A stretch of 64,000 nt of DNA from Helicoverpa zea (GCF_022581195.2 NC_061476.1:6556098-6620097); one strand, 5' to 3'; counted from the first letter of the stretch, positions 20,514-32,187 are shown. Program-made: numbers and translations. Notes: a model not told the origin generated them from the sequence alone.

Positions 20514-20702
20514 TATAGGTAGTCAGAAGCCAGTAAGTCTGACACCAGTCTTACCAAGGAGTATTAGGTTGCCCGGATAACTTGACTGAGGAGGTTAGAC
20601 AGGCAATTGCTCCTTGGAAAACACTGGTACTCAGCTGCATCCGGTCAGACTGGAAGCCGACCCCGACATAATTGGGAAAAGGCTCGGGAGATGATGATGA
20701 TG
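20514..20702 (+). mobile_element. SINE-A, 5'-truncated
   Basis: Body and tail intact from GTAGTCAGAAGCCAGTAAGT to AATTGGGAAAAGGCTCGGGA and GATGATGATGATGA. Confidence 0.85.
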
Positions 20703-21005
20703 ATTTTCTAAATACCACGTGGAACAGATAGTCACTAATTCATGAGACTGGTTTCATAATATTTATATTACATGAGTGAAACCAGGTCGTCAGCTAATGT
20801 TTAAAAGGCTGACAGACTCTGACACACATCAGTATAACTAAGAGAATAAAGTGTAACTTAAGTATATCTTACTTAACTTTTCAACGGGTCAAAGTTAGTA
20901 CTCAGCCTGACCTTTTACTTTTACGAGGTGGCGAAAGCTTAGTAAAACTATTTGAAAGTTGCACATCAAAAAGCCTTTTAGAGTATTATATTAGATGTGG
21001 GAATA

Positions 21006-21189
21006 TTATAAAGCTGAAGAGTTTGTTTTATTTGTTTGAACGCGCTAATCTCAGGAACTACTGGTCCGATTTGAAAATTTCTTTCAGTGTTACATAGCCC
21101 ATTTATCGAGGAAGGCTATAGGCTATTTTTTATCCCGGTACGGGAAGTAGTTCCCACGGGATGCGGGTGAAACCGCTGGCAGAAGCTAG
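21006..21189 (+). mobile_element. Hel-L copy, 5' end clipped, flanked by 17-bp direct repeats
   Basis: Begins TTATAAAGCTGAAGAG and ends GGCAGAAGCTAG. Identical 17-bp sequences (TATTAGATGTGGGAATA) abut both ends, at 20989-21005 and 21190-21206. The first about 12 bp of the family are absent. Helitrons do not normally duplicate their target. Confidence 0.85.
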
Positions 21190-21287
21190 TATTAGATGTG
21201 GGAATAATATGGTCATGTTTTATATGAGAGCCTAATGTTAACTTGGCTTGGTATTCCAAGTAGATATATTTTTTTAAATGTCTTTGT

Positions 21288-21612
21288 TTGCAAAAGACTC
21301 CGAAACTGCTGAACCAATTTGAAAAATTATGTCACTGTTAGAAAGTAACACTCTTCCCGACTAAAATCCTACTAATATTATAATTGTGAAAGTTTGAGAG
21401 AATGTATGGATGTATGTTTGTTATTCTTTCACGCAAAATCGGCTGGACCGATTTGGATTAAATTTGGTATGTAGATAGTTGTTACCTTGGATTAACACAT
21501 AGACTACTTTTTACGAACACACCACGCGGGCGAAGCCGCTGGTGGAAGCTAGTATGCTATATTTTATCCCGATACGGGTAGCAGCTCCCAGTGAAAACGC
21601 TGGAATTCGACA
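21288..21612 (+). mobile_element. Older Hel-L copy split by a younger one
   Basis: Left part to 21366 (CACTGTTAGAAAGTAACACT, CTTCCCGACTAAA). The right part resumes at 21553 with TATGCTATATTTTATCCCGA. The related copy at 32.53-32.64 kb has the two halves contiguous. Confidence 0.75.
21367..21552 (+). mobile_element. Complete Hel-L subfamily copy inserted between A and T
   Basis: Opens TCCTACTAATATTATAAT, closes GCTGGTGGAAGCTAG, preceded by A (21366) and followed by T (21553). This is the Helitron signature: TC start, CTAG end, A/T insertion, no duplication. Confidence 0.85.
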
Positions 21613-21768
21613 AGTATTTTATAATAGAATATATTTAAATGAACAGCAAAATATTCATGATTTATGAACTTCAATAACTGCGAAATGATCATTAAAGTCG
21701 GGTTTGATATAATTAATTATAATTAAGTGTTAAATGAGGATTACTGTTCATTTTCAACTAATTGATAA

Positions 21769-21967
21769 TCTATACTAATATTATAAAGCTGAAGAGTTTG
21801 TTTGTTTGTTTATTTGAACGCGCTAATCTCAGGAACTACTGGTCCGATTTGAAAATTTCTTTCAGTGTTAGATAGCCCATTTATCGAGGAAGGCTATAGG
21901 TTACTTTTTATCCCGGTATTGGAAGTAGTTCCCATGGGATGCGGGTGAAACCGCTGGCAGAAGCTAG
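21769..21967 (+). mobile_element. Complete Hel-L, 199 bp
   Basis: Opens TCTATACTAATATTATAAAG after A and closes GGCAGAAGCTAG before T. Carries GTTTGTTTGTTTATTTG and the family body (AACGCGCTAATCTCAGGAAC). Confidence 0.88.
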
Positions 21968-22394
21968 TTTAATATATTTGAGAATAATTTAAAACATTAT
22001 TTTATAATTAATGTAACATATGATAATGGTTTTGTAAAACTAGCTTAAATGATGTGTTGTTATGAGTTTAATTAGATAAAATACTCTTTTTTGTAGTCAG
22101 TTTTCATTCAATGCTGTGAGTTACTGGACTTTGACTGCCGTCAGAAATATAATAATATGACATGTACTTTTCAAATTGTTATCTCATAGTTTACTGTGAT
22201 GGAGAGGTTTTTTTTAAAAAACAATATATGGGGATATTGCAAATATGTCGTGTTCCAATGTAATCTATTTGTAAATAATATGAGATATATGAGAGATTAA
22301 ATAGGTCAATTATTGAATTTATTTTCTGAGTTACTAGAGGGAGACATCTACATAAAACTTAAGAGATTAAATAATATGAGAGTGAGAACATTGA

Positions 22395-22500
22395 GAGTGC
22401 ATCTATGTCTGCGCAAAGGCTTGTGCACAATAATATGTCTTGCGCGTAGCTGGCCGATCCTTATACGAGAACAGCCGCCGTGGCTGACAATCTTCTAGGC
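22395..22500. repeat. Unclassified lepidopteran repeat fragment
   Basis: GCAAAGGCTTGTGCACAATA and AACAGCCGCCGTGGCTGACA look like a common dispersed lepidopteran segment, but I cannot name the family. Confidence 0.3.
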
Positions 22501-22821
22501 CACTATTACTATCTATTTCAAGATAATAATTAAATAAATAAACAACTTGTGTACTTATCTTCTTTCTTTCCATGTGTTACACAACCCACCTTCTCAGTCC
22601 CATATCATCCTCGAAATAAGCTACTTAGCATGTTGAGGCGAGAAAAAAGAACTTTAATGTGGGGCCGGCAATGGCTCGTAAAGTTGCCTCAACGCATTAA
22701 GCTCTGTTAGTGGGCCGAAGGGGCAATTCTCTGGTTAATTTGATAGCTACATACAAACGAGCTGACATTATGCTGATGTGCAAGTTATAAGTGGTAGCGG
22801 GGGCGAGTAATGGACGTGTTC
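22501..22821. other. No gene seen
   Basis: Mixed composition; a GC-richer block near 22660-22720 is not recognised. Confidence 0.4.
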
Positions 22822-23062
22822 AAACTAATATTAAAAAGCTGAGTTTTGTTTGCTTGATATGAATAAACTAAAATATTAATAAAGTTTAGGTGACACAATG
22901 GGCGGTGTTATGACTAGAAGCGATCTTGCATATGATAATCTCAGAAACTACAGGGCTGATTTCAAAAATATCATTCATTTATCGAGAAAACTATAAGCTA
23001 CTTTTTATCAGTATGCGATGTAGTTTCGACGTGACGCAAGTAAAACCGCTGGCAGAAACTAG
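22822..23062 (+). mobile_element. Old Hel-L copy with internal insert
   Basis: ACTAATATTAAAAAGCTGAG at the left, ATAATCTCAGAAACTACAGG in the body, and AAAACCGCTGGCAGAAACTAG at the end. About 60 extra bases sit between the GTTT tract and the body. Confidence 0.7.
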
Positions 23063-23483
23063 TTCATCATAAATCCCGTAAGCTTAATGATATTCAAATA
23101 TCAAAATTACCTATAGATTAACTTAACATACGGCTTCATTGTTATGTATTCCTACTTTGTTTTCATATCAAGCTGATGAAGTAATCTGCCAGTTAATTTG
23201 ATAACATCAACAATAAGAATAAAGTCACTGGAGTAAGCGGTAGCGATTTATAAATTATACTTATAAATTGCTTATAAAAGATGTAATTTAAAACTACAAA
23301 GGTATTTCCAGACTACATGTCTAAGACAATATTTAACCAGTATATTAGCAAGACTCGCTTTCACGTTTACTGTATTGATAAGAGTTTTATATATTTATCT
23401 CCATATTATTTTTTCTTGACTCAATACATATAGAAACAGACGACCACAAAAAAAAAACCTTCGAGCAAAAATGCAAAAATCTT

Positions 23484-23540
23484 TACTTCGTGGGCAGTAG
23501 TTCCCATGGGAAGCAGGTGAAACCGCGAAAAAACGGCTAG
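23484..23540 (+). mobile_element. Hel-L 3'-end fragment
   Basis: CAGTAGTTCCCATGGGAAGC, GGTGAAACCGCG and a terminal ACGGCTAG before T. Confidence 0.65.
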
Positions 23541-25011
23541 TACATTATTAAAATAAGGCCTCTAAATAGTATAGTAAGTTTAATTACTGCGCCATCGCTA
23601 TGGTTTCGCCATAATTTCCCACTTTAGAACTTGGATAAATAGTCTGTCAGACACAAACCACTTTAACTGACGGACTCGTAATAGGTTTACGTTTAAAACA
23701 AGGAGTTTATATATTTCTTAAAAGTAGGGAAAAGTGAGTGCAATAAATACTAGATGGAAGGGTGAACTTATATAGTATGTTATTGAGCTTATATACGGTT
23801 CCACTTGTGTTCCAGGGGCCTTGCACACTTGGTTAAAAAGGTCCTTTATTGAATCTCACCTTGCTCTATACTTTTAATATTAATCGGTTTAAGCGTTATA
23901 TACAAACAAATAACTCTTTTTCTTCGTAATGTTATTAAGTATTTCGCCTAACAGCGCTTTCAAACCGACGAGTTTTAAGCTTGGTTTATCTGCGCGTGTA
24001 ACCACTATACATTCCAAGCGGCAAAAATCTATCGTTCTGTATCAGCAATAATGTCAATAATTTTTTACCGCGAGACCACGCGTACGATTCCAGCGGCGAA
24101 GTTCGTGAAAATTTAGTGGAGAATTCGCCAGTGTAAAGGCACTGATAGACCAAATTCTAAATATGTATAAAATCGCTTTCACTCTTGAATTACACCATAA
24201 GAAGATATTAGTGAGTGACACGCCCCGCGCGTCATCCGTCGTGTGTCACATTGCCGTGTCACCGACATCAGGTTTTTTTCATTTTCCTTTATATTTCATA
24301 TAATTCATAATATTTGACTGATTTCGAGAGAACATCCCGTTTCTGGGAATACGAATAATGAGTGAGTGTGTTTGTATGTTTTTTCATTACAATATGATAT
24401 TTATATTGTGTTTGTGTTCCGTAATGTTTTGTTTGCACCTTTCTCGGTAATGGTGAACATGAAACAAAAATCTTGTTTTGGCTTTTTTTTGAGATCACTG
24501 AAACTTTCAGATATGTATACTAACTATTCTCCGCATAAAAAAAAAACCAGACAGACAGACATACTGATAGACTAACTTTCGAATTAATGAAAAACCTCAA
24601 AACACCTCCAAATCACAAAACTAAAATTCAGTTTTCCTTACATACTGTTGAAGGCTAGAATGACTTCATTTCAAGTACATATGTAATTATATAAAACTCC
24701 TCACCAATTTCAACAATGCTCTCTAACCAAAACTTAAACACGACTAAGTTTCTGCTTACCCCACGAGCACGCTACACTCACAATACATACTAACATGTAT
24801 GTATGTATTGTACCATCATCTAGTCTCTCGCAAGATGGTCACGTTCGTCCGTGCCGTACTTCCGATCTTCATAAGTTTCTACGAGTGTGTGAGTTTGTGC
24901 ATGTGTGTGTTCTGGCTTTGTATTTAACTACAAATGCATTTATTGCAGGTATGCATAAAGCTTTGCTTTGCGTTTTCTAAATCCGTGAAATAGGTACTAT
25001 GATGATAAATA
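23541..25011. other. No gene seen
   Basis: AT-rich. A GC-richer block at about 24050-24160 (TTCGCCAGTGTAAAGGCACT) shares sequence with 9.72 kb and is probably an old MITE. Short overlapping frames at 24.3-24.6 kb show no domain. Confidence 0.45.
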
Positions 25012-25100
25012 AAGAGTCTTGACAGTCAGACAGACAGATGGACAACAAAGTGATCCTATAAAAGGGTACCGTTTTTTCCTTTTGAGGTACGGAACCCTAA
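25012..25100 (-). mobile_element. GTTCC element, 5'-end fragment
   Basis: GACAGTCAGACAGACAG, CAACAAAGTGATCCTATAAA and GGTACGGAACCCTAAAAA are the inverse of the element's opening at 58.84-58.95 kb. Confidence 0.75.
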
Positions 25101-25117
25101 AAATGATCTGTGATTTG

Positions 25118-25395
25118 TTTGTCAGACTTTAGCATCTGACTACCGGTAGAGACTGCCCAAAGATGTTAAAATGACAGCCAAAAAAAACAGTGCTCAAAAA
25201 AGTCCATACTGCACCATTTTCTATGTATTTTCGTTAGGAAGTAGAAATGGGGTAACAAACTTCTCAGCAATGGGATCCACTAAAATAACGTGCCTTCCGA
25301 AACATGGAGGAACTCATCATGACATAGATGGTCAGTATGGTCATCCGTGGACCAACCGCACTAAGCATTGCTAAACCTCATGATCAATCTACCCT
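25118..25395 (-). mobile_element. SINE-A2 head and body fragment
   Basis: In reverse: CGTGGCTACATACC, GGTTTAGCAATGCTTAGTG, CGGTTGGTCCACGGATGACC, then CATCATGATGAGTTCC and TTTCGGAAGGCACG. It is 3'-truncated near TAGTCAGATGC. Confidence 0.6.
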
Positions 25396-25785
25396 GGTAT
25401 GTAGCCACGAGTCCAATATTCTTAGATTGTTGAAAATAACAATTTTCTTCAAAACGTTTTCTTAAGGCCATATATCAAGTTGTCTGGATTACGCAAGCTA
25501 GGCCCTCTTAGGCCTTCGGGACCCATTTAAGGTAGTAACCTGCTATAATAGGAGTTACCGTTTCAGGATTTTGAAAAGGTAATCTGTGATTTTTTAGAAA
25601 GGTACTTTTTTGTCTAGTGTTGTAAATTAGAGTTTAATAGGATGCTTAACTATTTATTATTCCAAAAATTATTTTCGCGCTTGCTTGGAAAAATCGCAAT
25701 ATATGTACTACGGTTATTTCCTGATTTAAGAAAATATATAGTGACGATTGTATGCTTTTAAATGCTACTACTGTTGTCAACAGCA
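25396..25785. other. No gene seen
   Basis: AT-rich filler. Confidence 0.5.
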
Positions 25786-25955
25786 TCTGCCTAGATTCTT
25801 CCCAACTATGTTGGGGTCGGCTTCAGGTCTAACCGCGTGCATCTGAGTACATGTGTTTTATATGGAGCGACTGCCTATCTGACCTTCTCAATTCATTGAC
25901 CCGGACAATACAATACCCCTCGGAAAAACAGGTTGTCTGACTTTCAGAAATCACG
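25786..25955 (-). mobile_element. SINE-A 3' half
   Basis: CCCAACTATGTTGGGGTCGG, GGAGCGACTGCCTATCTGAC and AATACCCCTCGG are the inverse of the shared tail region. Confidence 0.75.
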
Positions 25956-27015
25956 CATGATTCTAAAAAATTGGGGTCTCATTCAGAAGAACCGGCAAGA
26001 AACTCCATGGACACTCCTTTTATGAAAGTGAATTGTTTGAAACTAAATTAATTAATATAATTACTCTTTACACGTTAGAATGACTCTTTAAACGAAGGAG
26101 GCTTTAACACACTAGGTATCCATATGATTAAACTCGAAACTGCATTTTAAGTAAAAACTCTATACAAGCACAAATTACTACAATGTTTTCAATAAAACCC
26201 CTTTGCTATGAAAGGTTGCTGTAAACGAATTTACTCATAATATTAATGCCATACGAATTTAGACTCTAAAGTCTTTGAAATAAAGTTGATTTTTGTTTAC
26301 AGTTAAGTTTATTAATGTTACGAATGAAGCTCTAGAGACGTGACTTCGTTGTTTGATGTTAAAAATGTATTTGTTTTTGTTTTAAAACATGGCGACTGTA
26401 ATGAGTTTAGCAATTATTGTGAAAAGATAGAGGTGGGTTGTAAACGATTAGAAATTAAATCTTGTTGTGGCTGTAACGTACTTGGAACACGTACTGAAGG
26501 AACTAATTTCTGCAAAAGGGCAAAAATTAACCTATGTCCTTTCTCAGGCTCCAAATAATCAATATACCGTCCAATTAACCGATTCATAGGTTTGGCTTGA
26601 AAGCAAGTCAGATAGTGAGAATCATTAGTAAAGATTTAAGAAAAATAATATTAATTTAGAACCATCAATAAAAATAAGTAGATACCAACAATTCTAAAGA
26701 CATCATATTATTATCAAGAACAGTCACTAATTAGATAACTCAGCCAATCAGTATAACTCTACGATCTATACTATTCTTCATCATGACGTCATTTAAAAAA
26801 TGACACCCTTTCTTAAAAAAACATCTATCTCCAGCAAATGGCCTAATACAAAAATCAAAGTAGAAATAAAACTTTAATCTACCGTCAAAACTAAAATTTA
26901 ACCTACCGTAGAAACTAATATCATGCAAAGGTCATAAAGTGGAACACGTCTATTCTCCCTCGATTCTTCGTACCCTCATTTTTGACTTATGATCCATGTA
27001 TCTTCACTCCGAGAA
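25956..27015. other. No gene seen
   Basis: AT-rich. A 72-codon plus frame at 26340-26558 has eight Cys but no recognisable fold or codon signal. Confidence 0.45.
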
Positions 27016-27632
27016 CATATAATTTAACCACGGAGGAAGGAATGAGCCAAGATGTTATAAGGTAGGTCAGGCGCCCTCTTGTAGGTCAAAAAAGTACGGT
27101 GGACGTGATCAAAATGTGAGTTACGGGTGAACTGACGAGGCGTTCGGTGTATTCAATACAACTTTGGAAGATTTTTGGTTTGCAAAAAATTTGGCGAGTT
27201 CCAAATAGGACAAATAAGGGAGCTGCCGATAGAAGACATCGTGGCTAAGTATAAGCAGAAGATAAATCGATCATAACGTTAAGCAACGATTGGTGCGGTC
27301 ACGGACAGACCAATAGGTGACCACCATGTCATAGCGAGTTTTTCTGTGTTTTGGAAGGCACCTTGGCAGCCGTTACGGTTAGTCAGAAGCCAGTAGGTCT
27401 AGTCTGATGAACTGGTCTTACCTAGGCGTATTGGGTTGCCCGGGTGACTGGGTTGAGTAGGGAACATAGGCAATCGCTCCTTGTACAACACTCAGCTGCA
27501 TCCGATTAGACTGGAAGTTTCGACCGATCGAAGACCGATCGGGGAGATGATGATAGCAGGAATAGAGAGACTTTGTTAGAAGATTTTGCGTTATGACATC
27601 TCTGCTCATCGTTTTGTTCTCCATGCTTCGCA
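27016..27632 (+). mobile_element. MITE-F copy split by a SINE-A2
   Basis: Left AGATGTTATAAGGTAGGTCA and GGCGCCCTCTTGTAGG. The right part resumes at about 27560 with TTAGAAGATTTTGCGTTATG, ACATCTCTGCTCATCG and GTTCTCCATG. Confidence 0.7.
27240..27552 (+). mobile_element. SINE-A2 (5S-headed) inside MITE-F
   Basis: CGTGGCTAAGTATAAG, then ACGTTAAGCAACGATTGGTG and ACCAATAGGTGACC (5S-like). The body follows (GTTACGGTTAGTCAGAAGCC, TTGCCCGGGTGACTGGG) and the tail is GGGGAGATGATGAT. Confidence 0.7.
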
Positions 27633-28517
27633 GAACATACCTATAATCTAACCTATACATAATACAGGTTAGTAAGAGTTTCTGAATGTGCGTTCAACAT
27701 ATGCTGCTGTTGTTTGTAGAAATCGGACATTTGTTAAAATTACCGCACCTATTTATTTTTATGGTAGGGATAATCGGGTATTTAGAATAATATCTTTTAT
27801 CTTTTCTTTTTATGTTCTAAGAAGAATGTTCGTATATAAGTTAGTTAGTAACTGATGGATTCCAGGAACCTGGTTTCTGCTTTTAAAATTATACCTATTA
27901 TTAAAAATTCTCTAGAGAGTAAAAATACAACGGTAAATTAAGCTTTACAACCACTGTAAAAATTATGACTAGATAAAAGTTTTTGCTAATAAAATCTTAA
28001 ATAACAAAAAAGGTTAATTCGCAATCAACAGTTTTCAGAATAAATTAATTGAAAATAAGGAAAACCGTAATCAGCGTTTCATGTAAATTCAACACAGCAA
28101 ATAAAGCCGTGTTTATATCCAAATGAAATCATAATTAATTTAATAAAATCGTCTGTTTAGTATTCAACGGAAGCGGAAACTTTATTAGACTGAATGTACA
28201 CAAAATAGAATTTCTGCAAATAATAATTTTGCTTTGCCAGATTTTATAATAGCGGAATAATTTTGCCGCTCACTAAGTCCAACAATTTACTCGAACAAGG
28301 ATAACAAAAATATAGAGGAAGCATTATTTTCTGGTTGTCTTATATTATGTTAATTTGACTACTGAACTTTATTTCTTATTCTGTGTACCTTTTTGGAACA
28401 CTTATTTACTAACATTACTTAAATATAGGCTTGAAAAAAAACTTATGTTATTTTATTTTCAAACAAATGTGTACATACACTGTACATATTGATTTCTGAC
28501 ACTTACGCGAATATTAG
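27633..28517. other. No gene seen
   Basis: AT-rich filler without recognised repeats. Confidence 0.5.
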
Positions 28518-28766
28518 ACATTTAAATAAAACTACTTTGCTCACTGTATCGCAACTGCTCGACCTATGGATACAGTGAGCTCGTTTTGCGTGAATCGGAT
28601 TGTCAATAATAATCAACAAAATGTAGGGTAGCTGTTTGTAACTAGTATATCAAGACGACCAACACCTTAGTCTGCCCGTGCCCATGGATGATGTAAAGGA
28701 TCCGAAACGTCGGGATTAAATAATATTAATATAACGCGATAAAATCCGTAAAAGTAGTTTTATACA
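28518..28766. repeat. Unclassified element with inverted ATAAAACTACTTT ends
   Basis: AATAAAACTACTTTGC near 28527 is answered by AAAAGTAGTTTTATA near 28753. It contains a perfect 12-bp stem (GCTCACTGTATC/GATACAGTGAGC, 28540-28579). It also holds a block with GGATCCGAAACGTCGGGATT and AACGCGATAAAATCCG that is common in Lepidoptera. Confidence 0.45.
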
Positions 28767-29068
28767 CTGTACATACAAATTTCAACTATCTTAAAAAAAT
28801 TAAAAACTGTGTACAAGAATAAAAATATGTATAATAAAATATTTTTACATAACTAGGCCTTTTACAAAACGGCTGATTTCGTTAACTCTCTGCAACGCAT
28901 ACAGCTATTCGTCAAAGTTTGCAAAATTTATTAAGTCGTAAAACCGGTGTGTCGGGCCTCGCAGTAAAATACAGGCCTTTGGCCGTTACATAACATACTC
29001 TGAAGCTTACTGGAGGTATCGGTTAATTTATACATACAAATATAGTATCACTCTTCTTTAGTCGTCTG
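28767..29068. other. No gene seen
   Basis: AT-rich filler. Confidence 0.5.
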
Positions 29069-29069
29069 A

Positions 29070-29320
29070 AGTCGTGGTGGCCTAGTGGGTAAAGAACCAA
29101 CCTCTCAAGTACGAGTGTGTGTTCAATTCCAGGTCAGGCAAGTAGCAATGCAACTTTTCTACGTACTGGGTATAGCTTGGATACCAGTGAGTTCGGAGGA
29201 CACTATAAACTATAGGTCAAGGCTATGAGCATCTTCGGTAGAGGTTACGGGTATTCAGAAGCCAGTAAGTCTAACACTAGGCTTACTAAGGGTATTGGGT
29301 TGCACGGGTAACTAAGTATC
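29070..29320 (+). mobile_element. SINE-A1 (tRNA-headed), 3'-truncated
   Basis: GTCGTGGTGGCCTAGTGGGT (A box) and GTGTTCAATTCC (weakened B box). The body runs to ATTGGGTTGCACGGGTAACT, where it breaks off. Confidence 0.8.
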
Positions 29321-29339
29321 TATCTCTGACTACCATTCT

Positions 29340-29515
29340 TCAAACTATAACTGCTTATCACCCTTTTGTTGTCGTCCTCACAGCCGAAAAACGTCCACGG
29401 CTGGACTGCTGCCTCGTCTTTTCTTTATGGGAAATCATATGCCTCGAGCTATGAGTGCAGCGTGAGGGAGTGTCAGACTCTTACTGACTAAAACCTACCA
29501 CGTTCTAACTCTCCC
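29340..29515 (-). mobile_element. LINE tail fragments, including an R1-like 3' UTR
   Basis: GCGTGAGGGAGTGTCAGACT and CTTACTGACTAAAACC are the inverse R1-like tail. The upstream AAACGTCCACGGCTGGACTG resembles another LINE tail. Confidence 0.6.
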
Positions 29516-29519
29516 ATAA

Positions 29520-29643
29520 CAGGCCTGTTGGAAGAGATTTCTTGTGAAATAAGCTGTGCCTTTGTACATTTTTTTTTCTAATTTTTATTCTTGTCTGTGT
29601 TTTGTGTGTAATTGTGTACATAAACTGTTGAAATAAATAAATA
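29520..29643 (+). mobile_element. LINE/SINE 3' tail with (AAAT)n
   Basis: AGGCCTGTTGGAAGAGATTT, GAAATAAGCTGTGCCTTTGT, GTACATAAACTGTTG, then AAATAAATAAATAAAC. Same family as 14.33 kb. Confidence 0.65.
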
Positions 29644-30615
29644 AACTAGATCCAGATATTTCCTGAATTATTTATTTAGTGTAATTATTTAGTTCTTTTT
29701 CAGATAATGGCTACACCACAACCTTGATGTGTCAACCTGTGTGGCTGATTAGTAGTAATTCGCTAGCTCCGCAATATATCGCATATTTACCTACTACCTA
29801 TAATGTCATGTGAAAGAATACGCCTACGGTATGTGTAGTATTTTGGCAATAGTATATTGCCCACGCAGACGAAGTCGCGGGCAACAGCTAGTAAATAAAT
29901 AAATGTTCCTTCTGAAGCATATTTTTTTAGCTTCGGTGAAGCTGCTGTCCATCTCCAAGCATTTGTAATATCCCACTAGGTATTGTGAATCATGTAGTGT
30001 GAATTGGCCCGATAATTTGGTCAAACTTTAATGACTATCCGATGTTGTTAAAGCAATCATTTGTTAACCGTTGGAAATAAATGGTAACGATTGGCGAAAA
30101 ATTAAAAAAGATTCAGTGGAAATCATTTTCAGGAGCCCATTGTGTATGTTAAAATGGATTTAATATTTACTGGCCTTTCTCGTGGTTCCAGTAGTTGTTT
30201 TGGCGTTAAAGCACAACAGATAGACAAAGGCATACTTTATATTTTATTTTTTGTTGAATCAATCCATCAAGCGTTACTTTCATTTCAGTTTGTCAACAAT
30301 GCAAAATATTGGACCCAACCAAAAACAATTAATATTTTTTACAATACATTAGGTAAATGTATATTTTTAATGCACCTTTTGTTTTTACATAAAATATACT
30401 TTACCCTGTACTTAAAGCGACCAGTTCCCTAAAATAAGGTATAACACACAAATTATAGAATAATCTAATTATCTGTGAACATTTCCCTACACAAAGGGTC
30501 AATTTAAGAAGTCAAAAGGGCACATAAACCCGCGATATGTTTAAACAAACACCAATTTGCTCAACGCCTACAAAGTAATACATTATTTTTCAGATGTTAA
30601 AACATTATTACGTTT
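29644..30615. other. No gene seen
   Basis: AT-rich. GCAGACGAAGTCGCGGGCAA followed by CAGCTAGTA near 29866-29890 is a Helitron-like 3' end. A 96-codon plus frame at 30142 has no recognisable domain. Confidence 0.45.
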
Positions 30616-31290
30616 TTAGGGTCCCGCACTGAAAGGGTAAAACGGGACTTTGTTACTAAGACTCAGCTGTATGTGCGTCCGTCTGTCATCAAACTGTATC
30701 TTATAAATAGTGATACCTAGACGGTTGATTTTTTTTTCATAGACAATATATAGTTTTTATAGTATAAATACTATATACATAGTTTTTATGTTGTTACTTT
30801 AACAAAAAATACTGAAAACTGTAATGAACTAAGTATTCTACGGGTCCCCTGTAATGTATGTGTGCAATTAGGTACAAATTCTAGAAATAAAATTGACTAT
30901 TTGCGGATGACTTGCGCAAGACGGCTGGCAGGAGCTGGATGCGAGAAGCCGAAAATCGATCTCAGTGGCGTGCACTTGGAGAGGCCTATGTCCAGCAGTG
31001 GACTGCGATAGGCTGATGATGATGATGATGATGATGATGATTTGCGGATGGTGGTTCAGTTATAATTAATTTGTGAAAATTACATGACAAGCATGTATAC
31101 ATATGTGACAGCTAAAAGTCATATTTTTTTGTAATTTGTTTAGAAAAAATAAAATAAACTATATGCGTCGCCTATAGGTAGTTCCCATACAATGAATCTC
31201 CACGTCCAAGGCCGTATTATACAACAAATGTATTTTTGTACGGGACCCATTGTGCGCGAGATTAACTCGCACTTGGCCGGTTTTTGAAAA
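30616..31290 (+). mobile_element. GTTCC element, short version
   Basis: Opens TTTTTAGGGTCCCGCACTG with AAAACGGGAC and GTCCGTCTGTC. Closes TACGGGACCCATTGTGCGCG, AGATTAACTCGCACTTGGCC, GGTTTTT. About 535 bp once the RTE insert (30910-31040 plus one target copy) is removed. Non-coding; superfamily not settled. Confidence 0.75.
30910..31040 (+). mobile_element. RTE-type LINE ORF2 C-terminus with (TGA)n tail
   Basis: Encodes the end of an RTE ORF2. It translates as LRKTAGRSWMREAENRSQW..., closing in VQQWTAIG and a stop that merges with a (GAT)n tail. TTTGCGGATG is duplicated at 30900-30909 and 31041-31050, so this is a severely 5'-truncated retroposition. Confidence 0.85.
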
Positions 31291-32187
31291 TTACTGTGGC
31301 GCTCAAAGGGTTGCCCCGGGGTCCGTAATTAGTCCAATGTCTGGTTTTGTCCAAGATATTATGTTACAGAATCGCGTTTATAAACGGGAACCTTTTTTTG
31401 TAATAATTTACTTAATGAGGTACTTGTGAGATTAGTAATTATTTTCGCGTTCACTGGTTTGTTTGTTGTAATTTGTAAATTGTGAAGTGGCATGTTTTGT
31501 TATTGTTGTTGTTGGAACTAATTAAGTGTCTTTGGGAATATTAAATCGATAGTATACCTTATATAACTTCGATGTTCACTAGCTTGCATCGCTAGCTTTG
31601 CAATAAAGGTGGCTCGTATCCTCGAATACCACTTCCCGCAACTAGGTAAAAAACCCTTTTTTTTCTCAAGCTCTATAACTTTAAATGTATTTTTGGCGTT
31701 AATACCTACGTGACAGATACACGTAGTTAGATTCGCATTAAAAAAAAAATAATTACAGAAGTGACATAGAAGTATAGAGTTGTAGGAATGTATTTATAAA
31801 TTCGGTTTAAAAATTAATAACTGCTGTGTATGCACAATCTGATTAAACAAATATTTTAACCGTAGTTGAAATCTAAAATCTTTTTAAAATCTACTTTAAC
31901 CAATCAACGATTAGACTAAAAGGTAACTAAACTCGATTTAAAATCTTGACTGAAAACCGATAAGACATTTAAGAGTTATGGCCGATAAAGACGGATCGAT
32001 GTGTCGAAGTATTTGTATATTTGTGTCGTCGGGGCCTGGTTCCCTGGGTCCCTGTGGGGCCCCAGGGAAATACGACGGCTGATCTAATAGGGGGTGGGGT
32101 GAGAAGTGAGCGGGAAGCGATTATTTTTAATTTTAATAGACACGTCATATTTTTTTAATTTGTTTTTGTCATCTGTCAATAAAAATA
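31291..32187. other. No gene seen
   Basis: AT-rich. GGGGCCTGGTTCCCTGGGTC and CTGTGGGGCCCCAGGG near 32028-32066 form a local GC-rich palindrome. A decayed Helitron-like trace lies near 31580-31660. Confidence 0.45.

Noticed and set aside
26340..26558. Cys-rich 72-codon frame that might be a small secreted peptide
   Set aside because: No signal peptide, no known Cys spacing, no upstream promoter or exon context.
28540..28579. Hairpin as a microRNA precursor
   Set aside because: The stem is only 12 bp, too short for a pre-miRNA.
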